Assembly (NCBI GenBank): GCA_905205195.1
Contig: CAJLCS010000023.1
Span: forward strand, 1 to 29,674
DNA from: an uncultured Eubacteriales bacterium
GTDB taxonomy: Bacteria; Bacillota; Clostridia; Oscillospirales; Oscillospiraceae
Direction of reading: 5' to 3'
DNA: 29,674 nt
In this document: positions 7,731 to 15,711 of the stretch, one piece after another
Layout: each line of letters begins with the position of its first letter
Position numbering within the stretch: the first letter of the stretch is position 1
Made by a program: the position numbers and the translations under genes
Notes under the pieces: model-generated
The model's input: the letters and a program-made list of their open reading frames with translations, nothing else
Databases searched by the model: none
Told to the model about the DNA's origin: nothing

Positions 7731-8879
7731 ATGATCCGGAATCTGAACCAACTGAATTTCCGGCCCTTCGGGACCATTTCCAAGACCCAGCGGGATCTGG
7801 TGCCGGAGACGCTGACCCGCCGGACCGTGCATCTGACCCAGGGGGATATGCCGGTGTACCGCAGCGGCGGGGACTGCTGGCTTTGCAGCGGCAGCGGCAT
7901 GACGGTGCTGTCGGTCTCTTTGGACAATCGGGAGTTTGTGCATTTTTATCTGGATAAGCCGGTCTCCGTCCGGGCAGGCGTGTATTTTTCGCTTGTTTCC
8001 TACCAGAAGCAATCCACGGCGGAGCTTGCGTCCCAAGTGCCTCCGGAAACGGTGGGCACCCGGAGCCTGGACACCAATCTGGCGGCCAGTCACCGGCTGG
8101 AAATTTCCAATATTTATACGTTTTTCTATCAGGAGCGGGAGCAGGGCTTCCTGTTTCCGGGGGAGTCCCATCCCATGCCGGAGCTGACCTATGTGGATCA
8201 GGGCACCCTCCATTCCGTGGCGGACGGCCAGGATCTGGTGCTTTCTCAGGGGGATATGGTGCTCTACGGGCCGAACCAGTGGCATATGCAGTATGCCGAC
8301 ATCGGCGTGGCTCCCCGGTTTGTGACCATTTCCTTCGACATGGCGGGCAGCGACCTGTCCGGGCTGCTGAACCGGAAGATTCCGGCGTCCCAGCGGGCCG
8401 TGACGCTGCTGCAGCAGATGCTTCGGGAGCAGGAGCGCACCGACGTGTACGCCAACGATATGCTCATCGCCCTGCTGAGTGTGCTGCTGCTGACGCTGCT
8501 GCGGGAGGGCGGCAGCGACCAGCCGGTGAAGCTGAAGGCCTCCAATTCGGTCCACAGCGAAAACGAGATCATCCGCCGGGCACAGCAGTACATCAGCGGC
8601 CATATCCGGGAGAAGCTGTCGGTGCCGCTGGTGGCCCGGATGGTGGACGTGAGCCCCAGCTATCTGACGGCCCTGTTCCACAAAAATCTGCAAATTTCGC
8701 CGGGAGAGTACATCCGCCGGATCAAGCTGCAGGAAAGCAAGCAGATGATCCGGGAGGACAATCTGAATTTTACCGAAATCGCGGCGGCACTGCAATATTC
8801 CACGGTGCACCACTTTTCCCGGCAGTTCAAGGAAAAGTTCGGCATGACGCCGTCGGATTATGCCAAATCCGTCCGCTGA
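7731..8879 (+). CDS. AraC-family regulator with cupin-type sensor
   Basis: A 382-aa DNA-binding regulator. The middle (about 150-190) is a cupin-like ligand pocket, seen in ELTYVDQGTLHSVADGQDL and GDMVLYGPNQWHMQ. The last 100 residues are a double helix-turn-helix of the AraC type: LSVPLVARMVDVSPSYLTALF, then a second helix pair ending FSRQFKEKFGMTPSDYAK, the family signature. The ATG at 7731 has GGAGGTG 7 nt upstream; earlier in-frame starts fall inside the terminator hairpin. A phosphatase-superfamily gene starts 18 nt downstream, so the two are probably cotranscribed. The ligand is unknown. The first 140 residues are not recognised. Confidence 0.93.
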   Translation: MIRNLNQLNFRPFGTISKTQRDLVPETLTRRTVHLTQGDMPVYRSGGDCWLCSGSGMTVLSVSLDNREFVHFYLDKPVSVRAGVYFSLVSYQKQSTAELASQVPPETVGTRSLDTNLAASHRLEISNIYTFFYQEREQGFLFPGESHPMPELTYVDQGTLHSVADGQDLVLSQGDMVLYGPNQWHMQYADIGVAPRFVTISFDMAGSDLSGLLNRKIPASQRAVTLLQQMLREQERTDVYANDMLIALLSVLLLTLLREGGSDQPVKLKASNSVHSENEIIRRAQQYISGHIREKLSVPLVARMVDVSPSYLTALFHKNLQISPGEYIRRIKLQESKQMIREDNLNFTEIAAALQYSTVHHFSRQFKEKFGMTPSDYAKSVR

Positions 8880-8897
8880 CGGAAAGGAGACGATCAG

Positions 8898-9698
8898 ATG
8901 GAGGTTATCAATTCCCTGCGTATCACCCAGACGGCGGCCACGGTGGCGGCGCTGATGGGATTTTCCATGCCCACGTCGGCGGACGAGCCGAACGGCATGG
9001 TGCTCGACGCGGCCCGGGCCAGACTGGGAGACCGGCCGGTGCAGCGGGCGCTGCTGTACAATCCGGACGCCATTGCCCTGTGGCTGTACCAGAAATATAC
9101 GCCGCTTTTTGCCGAGACGGTGCGAAACGCTTGCATGGCGCTGCCGGTCCGGTCCGTGATGCCCACGGTGACGCCGGTGTGCTTTGCGTCCATGTATACG
9201 GGGCTGGAGCCGGAGGCGCACGGCATCCGGTCCTATGTCAAGCCGGTGCTGCAGGTTCCCACGCTGTTTGACGCGGCCATTGATGCGGGGCGGCGGCCCA
9301 TCATCATTTCCACCGAGGGAGACAGCATTTCGAAAATTTTCCTGAACCGGAAGATGGATTATCTGTTCTGCAAAACCCCCGACGACTGCAACGCCCACGC
9401 GCTGGACGTGCTGCGCCGGAACGAGCATGACCTGGTGGTGGTTTACAACGGCAATTACGACGCCCAGATGCACCGCACCGGCCCGGAATCCAGGGAGGCG
9501 CTGGCCCAGCTGCGGCATAATACGGTGAACTTTGAGATTCTCAGCCGTCACGCCCGGCAGGCCTGGGCGGGAATGACGGCCATGACGGCGTTTCTGCCGG
9601 ACCACGGCTGCCACGAAATCGACGGCGGCCTGGGCAGCCACGGGCTGGATATGCCGGAGGACCTGAACATCGTGCATTTTTATAACTTTTTTGCGTGA
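8898..9698 (+). CDS. Alkaline-phosphatase-superfamily phosphodiesterase-like protein
   Basis: A 266-aa compact member of the type I phosphodiesterase/nucleotide pyrophosphatase group. Recognisable motifs in order are a degenerate first metal motif ALLYNPDAIA (Asp57), the nucleophile loop MPTVTPVCFASMYTG (Thr92 the likely nucleophile) with LEPEAHGI, the metal pair in NYDAQMHRTGPES (Asp and His), LPDHGCH and a final GSHG. It is shorter than the usual 400 aa or more and has no signal peptide, so it is probably cytosolic. ATG with AAAGGAGA upstream, 18 nt after the AraC stop; a terminator follows. The substrate cannot be told from sequence. Confidence 0.8.
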   Translation: MEVINSLRITQTAATVAALMGFSMPTSADEPNGMVLDAARARLGDRPVQRALLYNPDAIALWLYQKYTPLFAETVRNACMALPVRSVMPTVTPVCFASMYTGLEPEAHGIRSYVKPVLQVPTLFDAAIDAGRRPIIISTEGDSISKIFLNRKMDYLFCKTPDDCNAHALDVLRRNEHDLVVVYNGNYDAQMHRTGPESREALAQLRHNTVNFEILSRHARQAWAGMTAMTAFLPDHGCHEIDGGLGSHGLDMPEDLNIVHFYNFFA

Positions 9699-9727
9699 AA
9701 AGACCTGCCGGAACCGGCAGGCTTTTT
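9698..9727 (+). terminator. Intrinsic terminator after the phosphatase-family gene
   Basis: CCTGCCG pairs with CGGCAGG around GAAC (core 9704-9721), followed by T5 to 9727. Flanking GTGAAAA and TTTTTCAC can extend the stem. Confidence 0.85.
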
Positions 9728-9749
9728 CACCCGGAGAGAGGAGAATACC

Positions 9750-10544
9750 TTGGATTTTAAGGTGCTGTGCGTCGGCGACGTGGTGGGGGATCCGGGCATG
9801 GACCGGATCAGCCGGTCGCTGCGGTATCTCAAGCGCCGGACCGGCGCGGATTTTGTCATTGTCAACGGCGAAAACGCCAGCGTGGTGGGCATCACCCCCC
9901 GGCAGGCGGAGGATATTCTGGACGCCGGTGCCGACGTGATTACGCTGGGCAATCACAGCTTCGGCAAGCGGGAAATTGTTCCCTATCTGGAGGACAGCGA
10001 CCGGATTCTCCGGCCGGCCAATCTGGCGCCCCAGGCGCCGGGCCGGGGCTGGGGGATTTACGACAGCCGGGCCGGGGAGATTGCGGTGGTGGACCTGATC
10101 GGCCGGTGCAACATGGACTACGGCCCGGACAATCCCTTCTTGCAGATCGAAAAGATCCTGAAGGAGACGCACTGCCGGGTGACGCTGGTGGAATTCCACG
10201 CGGAGGCCACCTCCGAGAAGCTGGCCATGGGCTATCTGCTGGACGGAAGGGTCAGCGCGGTGTGGGGGACCCACACCCATGTGCCCACGGCGGACGCCCA
10301 GGTGCTGCCTAGGGGGACGGGCTATGTGACGGACCTGGGTATGACGGGGCCGAGGAATTCCGTGCTGGGCATCCGGCCGGAACTGTCCGTGGCCAAGTTC
10401 CGGGGGGATCTGACGAGCCGCTATCAGTGGGCCGACGGCCCCACCAAGCTGGAGGCGGCCCTGTTTACCATTGACACGGCCACGGGAACATGCAAGAAAG
10501 CGGAAAGGGCGGATTTGCTTGATGAAACTACTGCATTCGGCTGA
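9750..10544 (+). CDS. ymdB: YmdB-family metallophosphoesterase
   Basis: Binuclear-metal phosphodiesterase; characterised members hydrolyse 2',3'-cAMP and affect biofilm and mRNA turnover in Bacillus. The 264 aa match the family length, and the metal ligands sit at the expected places: Asp10 in VGDVVG, Glu41-Asn42 in NGEN, Asn68 in GNHSF, His150, and His175/His177 in GTHTHVPTAD. The start is TTG at 9750 with GAGAGGAGA upstream, giving MDFKVLCVGDVVG. Only 22 nt separate it from the preceding terminator, so no full promoter is visible there; it may be read through or start inside the upstream gene. Its end overlaps the next gene by 23 nt. Confidence 0.93.
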   Translation: MDFKVLCVGDVVGDPGMDRISRSLRYLKRRTGADFVIVNGENASVVGITPRQAEDILDAGADVITLGNHSFGKREIVPYLEDSDRILRPANLAPQAPGRGWGIYDSRAGEIAVVDLIGRCNMDYGPDNPFLQIEKILKETHCRVTLVEFHAEATSEKLAMGYLLDGRVSAVWGTHTHVPTADAQVLPRGTGYVTDLGMTGPRNSVLGIRPELSVAKFRGDLTSRYQWADGPTKLEAALFTIDTATGTCKKAERADLLDETTAFG

Positions 10545-11592
10545 CTGGCATCTCGGTTCGCCGCTGGGCGGCTTTGAACCGGCGCAGCGGGAGATGCTGC
10601 GGCAGGCGCTGCGGTCGGTGCCCGGGCAGATTGCCCGGCTGTGCCGCCGGGAGGGCTGCGATCTGATGCTGCTGGCCGGGGACCTGTTTGACGGTCCGCC
10701 AGACGCCGACAGCGTGGCGGCGGTGCGGGAGGCGCTGGAGGAAGCGGCGGTGCCGGTGCTGATTGCGCCGGGCAACCATGACTGGTACGATGCCCGCAGC
10801 GTCTGGGCCACGGAATCGTGGCCGGGCAACGTTCACATCTTCTCCCGGGCGGCGGTGGAATCCGTTTCCCTGCCGGAGCCGGACTGCCGGGTGTACGGCA
10901 CCGCCTTTGAAGGCATGGATTGCCCGGGATTGCTGGAGGGCATTCGGGCGGCGGGGCCGGAGCGCTTCCGGATCGGCGTGCTTCACGGCGACCCCACCCA
11001 GAGCGCGTCGCCCTACTGCCCGATTACCTCCGCCCAGATTGCGGCCAGCGGCTTTGACTATCTGGCGCTGGGCCACATTCACAAATCCGGCACCGTCACG
11101 GCGGGAAAGACACTCTGCGCCTGGCCCGGCTGCCCCATGGGCCGTGGCTTTGACGAAACGGGCGCCAAGGGCGTCCTGCTGGTGACGCTGGAGCAGACGG
11201 CGGACCTTCGTTTTGTGCCGCTGGAGGTGCCGGTGTTCCATGATCTGGAGACGGAAGCGGGGGAGGACCCGGCGGCGGCCGTGGCGGCGCTGCTGCCCGG
11301 CGCCGAAAGCCGGGACTTTTACCGCATTACCCTGACGGGGCCGGCGGAAAAGCCGGATCTGGCGGCGTTGGGGCGCCGGTTTGCCGGATATCCCAACCTG
11401 ACGCTGCGGGACCGGACCGTGCCGGTGCAGGACCTCTGGCGGGGGGCCGAGGAGGACTCGCTGGAGGGCGTATATTTCCGCAAGCTGCGGGACCTTGCCC
11501 GGGGCGAGGACCCGGAAACACGGGAGATTGCCCTGCTGGCGGCCCGGATGTCCCGGGACCTGCTGGACGGACGGGAGGTGACGCTGCCGTGA
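10522..11592 (+). CDS. SbcD-like DNA repair nuclease (YhaO type)
   Basis: A 356-aa Mre11/SbcD-type metallophosphoesterase, expected to process DNA ends with its ATPase partner. Motifs in order are LHSADWHLGSP (Asp8, His10), LLAGDLFDG (Asp54), APGNHDWYD (Asn85, His86), LHGDPTQ and ALGHIHKSG. The ATG at 10522 sits inside the end of ymdB; the earlier in-frame ATG at 10471 adds 17 non-conserved residues and is rejected. Its TGA overlaps the GTG start of the next gene (GTGA), the classical coupling of SbcD/SbcC-type pairs. It is of the shorter YhaO-like type. Confidence 0.92.
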   Translation: MKLLHSADWHLGSPLGGFEPAQREMLRQALRSVPGQIARLCRREGCDLMLLAGDLFDGPPDADSVAAVREALEEAAVPVLIAPGNHDWYDARSVWATESWPGNVHIFSRAAVESVSLPEPDCRVYGTAFEGMDCPGLLEGIRAAGPERFRIGVLHGDPTQSASPYCPITSAQIAASGFDYLALGHIHKSGTVTAGKTLCAWPGCPMGRGFDETGAKGVLLVTLEQTADLRFVPLEVPVFHDLETEAGEDPAAAVAALLPGAESRDFYRITLTGPAEKPDLAALGRRFAGYPNLTLRDRTVPVQDLWRGAEEDSLEGVYFRKLRDLARGEDPETREIALLAARMSRDLLDGREVTLP

Positions 11593-13742
11593 TCCTGTAT
11601 CGCATGACGGCTACCTTCGGCAAGCTGGAAAATCAGACGCTGGAGCTGAAGCCGGGGCTGAACGTGATCGCCGCCCCCAACGAATGGGGCAAGAGCACCT
11701 GGTGCGCCTTCCTGACGGCCATGCTCTACGGCGTGGACACCCGGGCCAAAACCACCCGGACGGCGCTGGCGGACAAGGAGCATTATCTGCCCTGGTCCGG
11801 CTCGCCCATGGCCGGGCGGATCGACCTGAACTGGAAGGACCGGGACATTACCATCGAGCGCCGGACCAAGGGACGGTCGGTGTTCGGCGATTTTCGGGCT
11901 TACGAAACCAAAACCGGCCTGCCGGTGCCGGAGCTGCCGGCGGCGGACTGCGGCCAGACGCTGCTGGGCGTGGAGAAAAGCGTGTTTCTCCGGGCGGGAT
12001 TTCTGCGGCTGGCGGACCTGCCGGTGACCCAGGACGACGCGCTGCGGCGGCGGCTGAACGCGCTGGTGACCACCGGCGACGAAAGTGCCGCCGGGGACCT
12101 GCTGGGCCGGAAGCTGAAGGAACTGAAAAACCGCTGCCGCTACAACCGCACCGGCCTGCTGCCTCAGGCGGAGCAGGAGCGGGCGGCGTTGACGGAGCGG
12201 CTGGAAACGCTGGACGCGCTGCAGCGCCGGACGGAACAGCTGCATCAGCGTCAACAGGAGTTGGAAAACCGGGCGGCGGACCTTGCGAATCACCGGCAGG
12301 CACTGGCCTATGCGGCGGCCCGGGCCGATGCGGACCGGGTGGCCCGGGCGGAGGAAGCGGAGCAGGCTGCCGCCGACCGGTTGGCGGCGGAGGAAGCGGA
12401 ATGCCGGGACCTGCCGGAGCTGGCGGAGGCGGATGCCCAGGTGGCGCAGATTCTGGAGCTGAGCAAACGGTGGGAAGCGCTGCAGGCGGAGCGGGAGGTC
12501 CTCCCGCCGCTGCCCGCGGCACCGGAAACGCTGCCCTGCTTTGACGGCCTGACGCCGGAGCAGGCGGAGGACCGGGTCCGGCAGGACGCCGCCCGCCTTC
12601 CCGCTCCGGCCGCCGGGCCGAAAGCCGGCTGGCTGACGGCAACGGGAGCGCTGATTGCGGCGACAGCCGGGGCGCTTCTGCTGGGACGGATGCCCGGCGC
12701 GGGCATCGGGCTGCTGGCGCTGGCGGCGGTACTGGCGGTGATGACGGCACTTCTGACCGTCAGGGACCGGCGTCGCCGCCGTCGTGAGGACGCGGTCCGG
12801 GCGGAGCTGCAAAGCCGGTACGGGTCCCTTTCTCCGGCGGACTGGCAAGCGGCGGCGCAGGCCTACGGGACGGGCCGGAAGGCCTATGAACAGGCATACC
12901 GGGCGGCGCAGGAACGCCGGGATGCACTGGACCGGAAAACGGCGGACCTGAAACAGGAAATCGGAGCCAAGGCCGGTCCGGCGGGGCTGCAGGAGCGGCT
13001 GGTGGACTGGATGAAGGTCCAGCGCAGCCGTCAGGCGTTGGAGGAGGCCCGCCGGGTGCTGCTTCAGGCCAAGGCCAATGCGGCGTCGGCCCGGGCTATG
13101 GCTCAGACGGCGGAAATGCCGCTGCGGCCGGATGAACTGACCCTGTCCCTGCCGGAAACGCTGCGGCAGCTGGAGGAAACCGACGCGGCGCGGCAGCAGA
13201 TGCAAAGCACGCTGGGCCAGTGCCAGGGCCGGGCGGCGGCGCTGGGCAGCCGGGAAACGCTGGAGGACGATCTGCGCCGGGTGACGGAGCGCATTGCCGC
13301 GCTGGAAAAGGTCAACGCCGCGCTGGAGCTGGCCCAGACCACCCTGACGGAATCCGCCCAGGAGCTGCAGCGGCGGTTTGCGCCCTGCATTGCGGAAAAG
13401 GCCCAGAGCCTGTTTGCGCGGCTGACCGGCGGCCGGTATGACCGGCTGACGTTGCAGGAGGACCTGTCGCTGCTGGCCGGAACCCGGGATGAAACCACCG
13501 TCCGGGCCGCCCAATGGCGCAGTGACGGCACGGTGGACCAGCTGTATCTGGCTCTGCGTCTGGCGGTGGCGGAAGCGCTGACGCCGGAGGCCCCCTTCGT
13601 ACTGGACGATGCGCTGGTCCGCTTTGACGACGAGCGGCTGGGCCGGGCGCTGGCGCTTTTGCGGGAGCTGGGCGAAAAGCGGCAGATCCTGCTGTTCTCC
13701 TGCCAGGAGCGGGAGAAGCGTCTTCTGGAAAAAATGGTATAA
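11589..13742 (+). CDS. SbcC/YhaN-like AAA ATPase with transmembrane hairpin
   Basis: A 717-aa Rad50-like ATPase partner of the SbcD-like nuclease. Walker A is APNEWGKST (29-37); near the C-terminus are a signature-like QWRSDGTVDQLYLALRLA and Walker B FVLDDALVRFDD (about 669-680). The arms between are Gln/Glu/Ala/Arg-rich coiled coil. Where SbcC/Rad50 carry a zinc hook, this protein has two hydrophobic helices (about 348-392) joined by GRMPGAG, with no CxxC hook. The same arrangement is expected of YhaN-type proteins and suggests membrane attachment. GTG start at 11589, overlapping the upstream stop. A terminator follows within 6 nt. Confidence 0.88.
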   Translation: MILYRMTATFGKLENQTLELKPGLNVIAAPNEWGKSTWCAFLTAMLYGVDTRAKTTRTALADKEHYLPWSGSPMAGRIDLNWKDRDITIERRTKGRSVFGDFRAYETKTGLPVPELPAADCGQTLLGVEKSVFLRAGFLRLADLPVTQDDALRRRLNALVTTGDESAAGDLLGRKLKELKNRCRYNRTGLLPQAEQERAALTERLETLDALQRRTEQLHQRQQELENRAADLANHRQALAYAAARADADRVARAEEAEQAAADRLAAEEAECRDLPELAEADAQVAQILELSKRWEALQAEREVLPPLPAAPETLPCFDGLTPEQAEDRVRQDAARLPAPAAGPKAGWLTATGALIAATAGALLLGRMPGAGIGLLALAAVLAVMTALLTVRDRRRRRREDAVRAELQSRYGSLSPADWQAAAQAYGTGRKAYEQAYRAAQERRDALDRKTADLKQEIGAKAGPAGLQERLVDWMKVQRSRQALEEARRVLLQAKANAASARAMAQTAEMPLRPDELTLSLPETLRQLEETDAARQQMQSTLGQCQGRAAALGSRETLEDDLRRVTERIAALEKVNAALELAQTTLTESAQELQRRFAPCIAEKAQSLFARLTGGRYDRLTLQEDLSLLAGTRDETTVRAAQWRSDGTVDQLYLALRLAVAEALTPEAPFVLDDALVRFDDERLGRALALLRELGEKRQILLFSCQEREKRLLEKMV

Positions 13743-13747
13743 AAAGG

Positions 13748-13788
13748 CTCCCTTTCCGGGGACTTTCCGGAAAGGGAGTGATTTTTTT
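13748..13788. terminator. Bidirectional terminator between convergent genes
   Basis: CTCCCTTTCCGG (13748-13759) pairs with CCGGAAAGGGAG (13767-13778), with a T run at 13782-13788 on the plus strand. The AAAAA at 13741-13745 becomes a T run for transcripts from the minus strand. It serves both the ATPase gene and the DUF975 gene. Confidence 0.9.
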
Positions 13789-14776
13789 ACGCTTCGGGGT
13801 TGCTTTGGGCGGCGCTGCCGGTGCCCAGCAGCGAATCGTAGGCCATCACATAGGTGACCTCAATCCGGTTCCGGGCGAAATAGTAGAGCAGCGTCTGGCA
13901 GACCAGGGCGGTGATGGAAAACAGGAAATAGCTGATGGTGTCGGACCAGGGCGGCGTGATATTCAGGAACGACAGAAGCACGTCGCCGTAGGCAATGAAC
14001 ATCAGCAGAAGCTGGGCCAGATAGTACCACCAGAACCGCAGGTCCAGCCGCAGCAGGGCCACGCGGTTATGCCACATCAGCTCCCGGCTGGTCCGCATGG
14101 CGGCAAGGGCACCCTTTTCCGGGGCATCCAGCAGCGCGTAATTGGCCATCCGGAAACGGTACATCACCGGCACGGCAATCAGCAGCACCAGTCCGCCGTA
14201 AATCAGCGTCAGCACGGGGATGGCCGCCTGCATGGCGGCGATGACGGCCGGTTCGCTCTGCATGGCCGCATCCAGGGTCTCCGTGTCCAGCGCATAGGGC
14301 GCCATCTGCTGGATCAGTCCGTAACCGGCGGGGGTGAAGGAGAAAATCTGGTAGCTGGGGAAAACGCACAGCGCGGCAATGCCCATCAGCAGCGCGCCCA
14401 TCAGCAGCCGGAGCCGCAGCACCGGGCCGAACCGGCGGAAGCCCTCCAACAGCGTCTTATCCGGCGTATTTTGCGACCGGGCCAGACGCATGGCGGCGTA
14501 CAGATAGCCCATTTCCCAGAAGGGCAGCGCCACGGATTGCAGGACCGTCAGAAACGACTGGACGCTGGACAGAATCGCCCGGGTCCCCATGCCGCTCAGG
14601 CCGCCGGTGCTGCCGATTTGCTCTTCCAGAACGAAGTTCAGCGAGGAAAGCAGCAGTGCCGCCGCCGCAACCACACCGGCGTAAATGAGAACGATGCGCT
14701 TGGCCTCCGGCCCGCTGCGCCGCAGGGCGTCTGCCGCCGGGGCCTTCAGGGAGGCGGGATTTCGTAAGTTCATCAT
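13787..14776 (-). CDS. DUF975-like integral membrane protein
   Basis: A 329-aa polytopic membrane protein with about six hydrophobic segments, for example IVLIYAGVVAAAALLLSSL near the N-terminus, a pair in the middle (LLMGALLMGIAALCVF, VLTLIYGGLVLLIAVPV) and two near the C-terminus. The block YALLDAPEKGALAAMRTSRE, then LMWHN and LDLRFWWYYLAQLLL, resembles the DUF975 signature. The function of that family is unknown. The start is ATG at 14776 (or the next codon), with AAAGGGTG upstream; an upstream in-frame extension to 14812 lies in the promoter region and is rejected. Transcribed alone, divergently from the XRE regulator. Confidence 0.8.
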   Translation of the reverse strand: MMNLRNPASLKAPAADALRRSGPEAKRIVLIYAGVVAAAALLLSSLNFVLEEQIGSTGGLSGMGTRAILSSVQSFLTVLQSVALPFWEMGYLYAAMRLARSQNTPDKTLLEGFRRFGPVLRLRLLMGALLMGIAALCVFPSYQIFSFTPAGYGLIQQMAPYALDTETLDAAMQSEPAVIAAMQAAIPVLTLIYGGLVLLIAVPVMYRFRMANYALLDAPEKGALAAMRTSRELMWHNRVALLRLDLRFWWYYLAQLLLMFIAYGDVLLSFLNITPPWSDTISYFLFSITALVCQTLLYYFARNRIEVTYVMAYDSLLGTGSAAQSNPEA

Positions 14777-14800
14777 GGTTTCACCCTTTCTTTTATTATT

Positions 14801-14829
14801 GTTATAAACCATACAGCGAAAAATAGCAA
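14801..14829 (-). promoter_or_regulatory. Promoter of the DUF975-like gene
   Basis: On the minus strand, TTGCTA (14829-14824), 17 nt and TATAAC (14806-14801), 25 nt upstream of the start codon. Confidence 0.7.
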
Positions 14830-14847
14830 ATGAATTTTTTGTAACAG

Positions 14848-14876
14848 TGGAAAAAGCGGGAACTTTGTGCTACAAT
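14848..14876 (+). promoter_or_regulatory. Probable extended -10 promoter of the XRE regulator
   Basis: TACAAT (14871-14876) is preceded by TGC, an extended -10 element. The -35 is poor (TGGAAA, 17 nt upstream). It lies 31 nt before the XRE start codon. Confidence 0.5.
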
Positions 14877-14907
14877 AGGCCAAAACGTACCCGGCGGAGG
14901 TGGTTTC

Positions 14908-15711
14908 ATGGAGCTTGGTCAGGCCATCCGGCAGGCGCGGCAGGAGGCGGGACTGTCCCAGAAGCAGCTGTGCGGCGACCGGATTACCCGCAATATGCTC
15001 TCGCAGATCGAGCACGGCGCGGCCAGCCCCTCCGTAGCTACGCTGCGGTATCTGGCGGAACGGCTGGGGGTCCGCGTTAGCGCGCTGCTGGGCGAGGAGC
15101 CGACGGTCCGCCCGGAGGAGACGGCGCTGGCCGAGGCCCGGGCCTGTCTGGCCCGGCAGGACTTTGCCGGGACGGAGGCGGCGGCGGACCGGCTCCCGCC
15201 CCAGGATCAGGAGGGCTGGCTGCTGCGGCTGTATGCCCGGACGGGCCTTGCGGCCCAGGCACTGGACCGGGGACAGCCGCTTTACGCGGCCCAGCTTTTG
15301 CAGCAGGCGGAGGAGGCGGCAGCCCGGACGGTTTACGACGGCCCGGCGCTGCGGCGTCAGCGGCTTCTGCTGCTGGCCCGGACGGGCACGGCGGACTGCC
15401 GGACCCTGGCCGCCCGACTTCCCGCCGGGGAGGACGAAAGTCTGCTGCTGCGGGCCGAAGCGGCGCTGGCCGCAGGCGACGGCGCCGAAAGCGGCCGGAT
15501 TCTGGACGCTGCGGCAGACCGGGAAAGCCCCCGGTGGAACCTGCTGCGGGGAGAGAGCTTCTTTTCCCGGCAGGACTACCGCCCGGCGGCGGAGGCCTTC
15601 CGGAAAGCGGAGGCGGCCTATCCCCGGCAGGTCGTTCCCCGGCTGGAAATCTGCTACCGGGAGCTGGGGGACTTCCGCCTGGCCTACGAATATGCCTGCA
15701 AGGGGCGCTAA
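14908..15711 (+). CDS. XRE-family regulator with TPR-like C-terminal region
   Basis: A 267-aa regulator. Residues 1-62 are a clear helix-turn-helix: IRQARQEAGLSQKQLCGDRI, then NMLSQIEHGAASPSVATLRY. The remainder is Ala/Arg/Leu-rich and helical, with TPR-like periodicity (for example SFFSRQDYRPAAEAFRKAEA). This resembles Firmicutes regulators whose TPR region binds a peptide or partner protein, but no cognate peptide gene is seen beside it. ATG at 14908 with CGGAGGTGG upstream. Its TAA overlaps the stop of the convergent AraC gene. Confidence 0.85.
   Translation: MELGQAIRQARQEAGLSQKQLCGDRITRNMLSQIEHGAASPSVATLRYLAERLGVRVSALLGEEPTVRPEETALAEARACLARQDFAGTEAAADRLPPQDQEGWLLRLYARTGLAAQALDRGQPLYAAQLLQQAEEAAARTVYDGPALRRQRLLLLARTGTADCRTLAARLPAGEDESLLLRAEAALAAGDGAESGRILDAAADRESPRWNLLRGESFFSRQDYRPAAEAFRKAEAAYPRQVVPRLEICYRELGDFRLAYEYACKGR

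Noticed and set aside
7596..10829. Long open minus-strand frame of 1077 codons
   Set aside because: It lies antisense to well-supported AraC, phosphatase-family and ymdB genes; its Arg/His/Pro-rich translation is typical of a high-GC shadow frame.
11319..13514. Open minus-strand frame of 731 codons
   Set aside because: Antisense to the SbcC-like ATPase with Walker motifs; no recognisable domain in the shadow.
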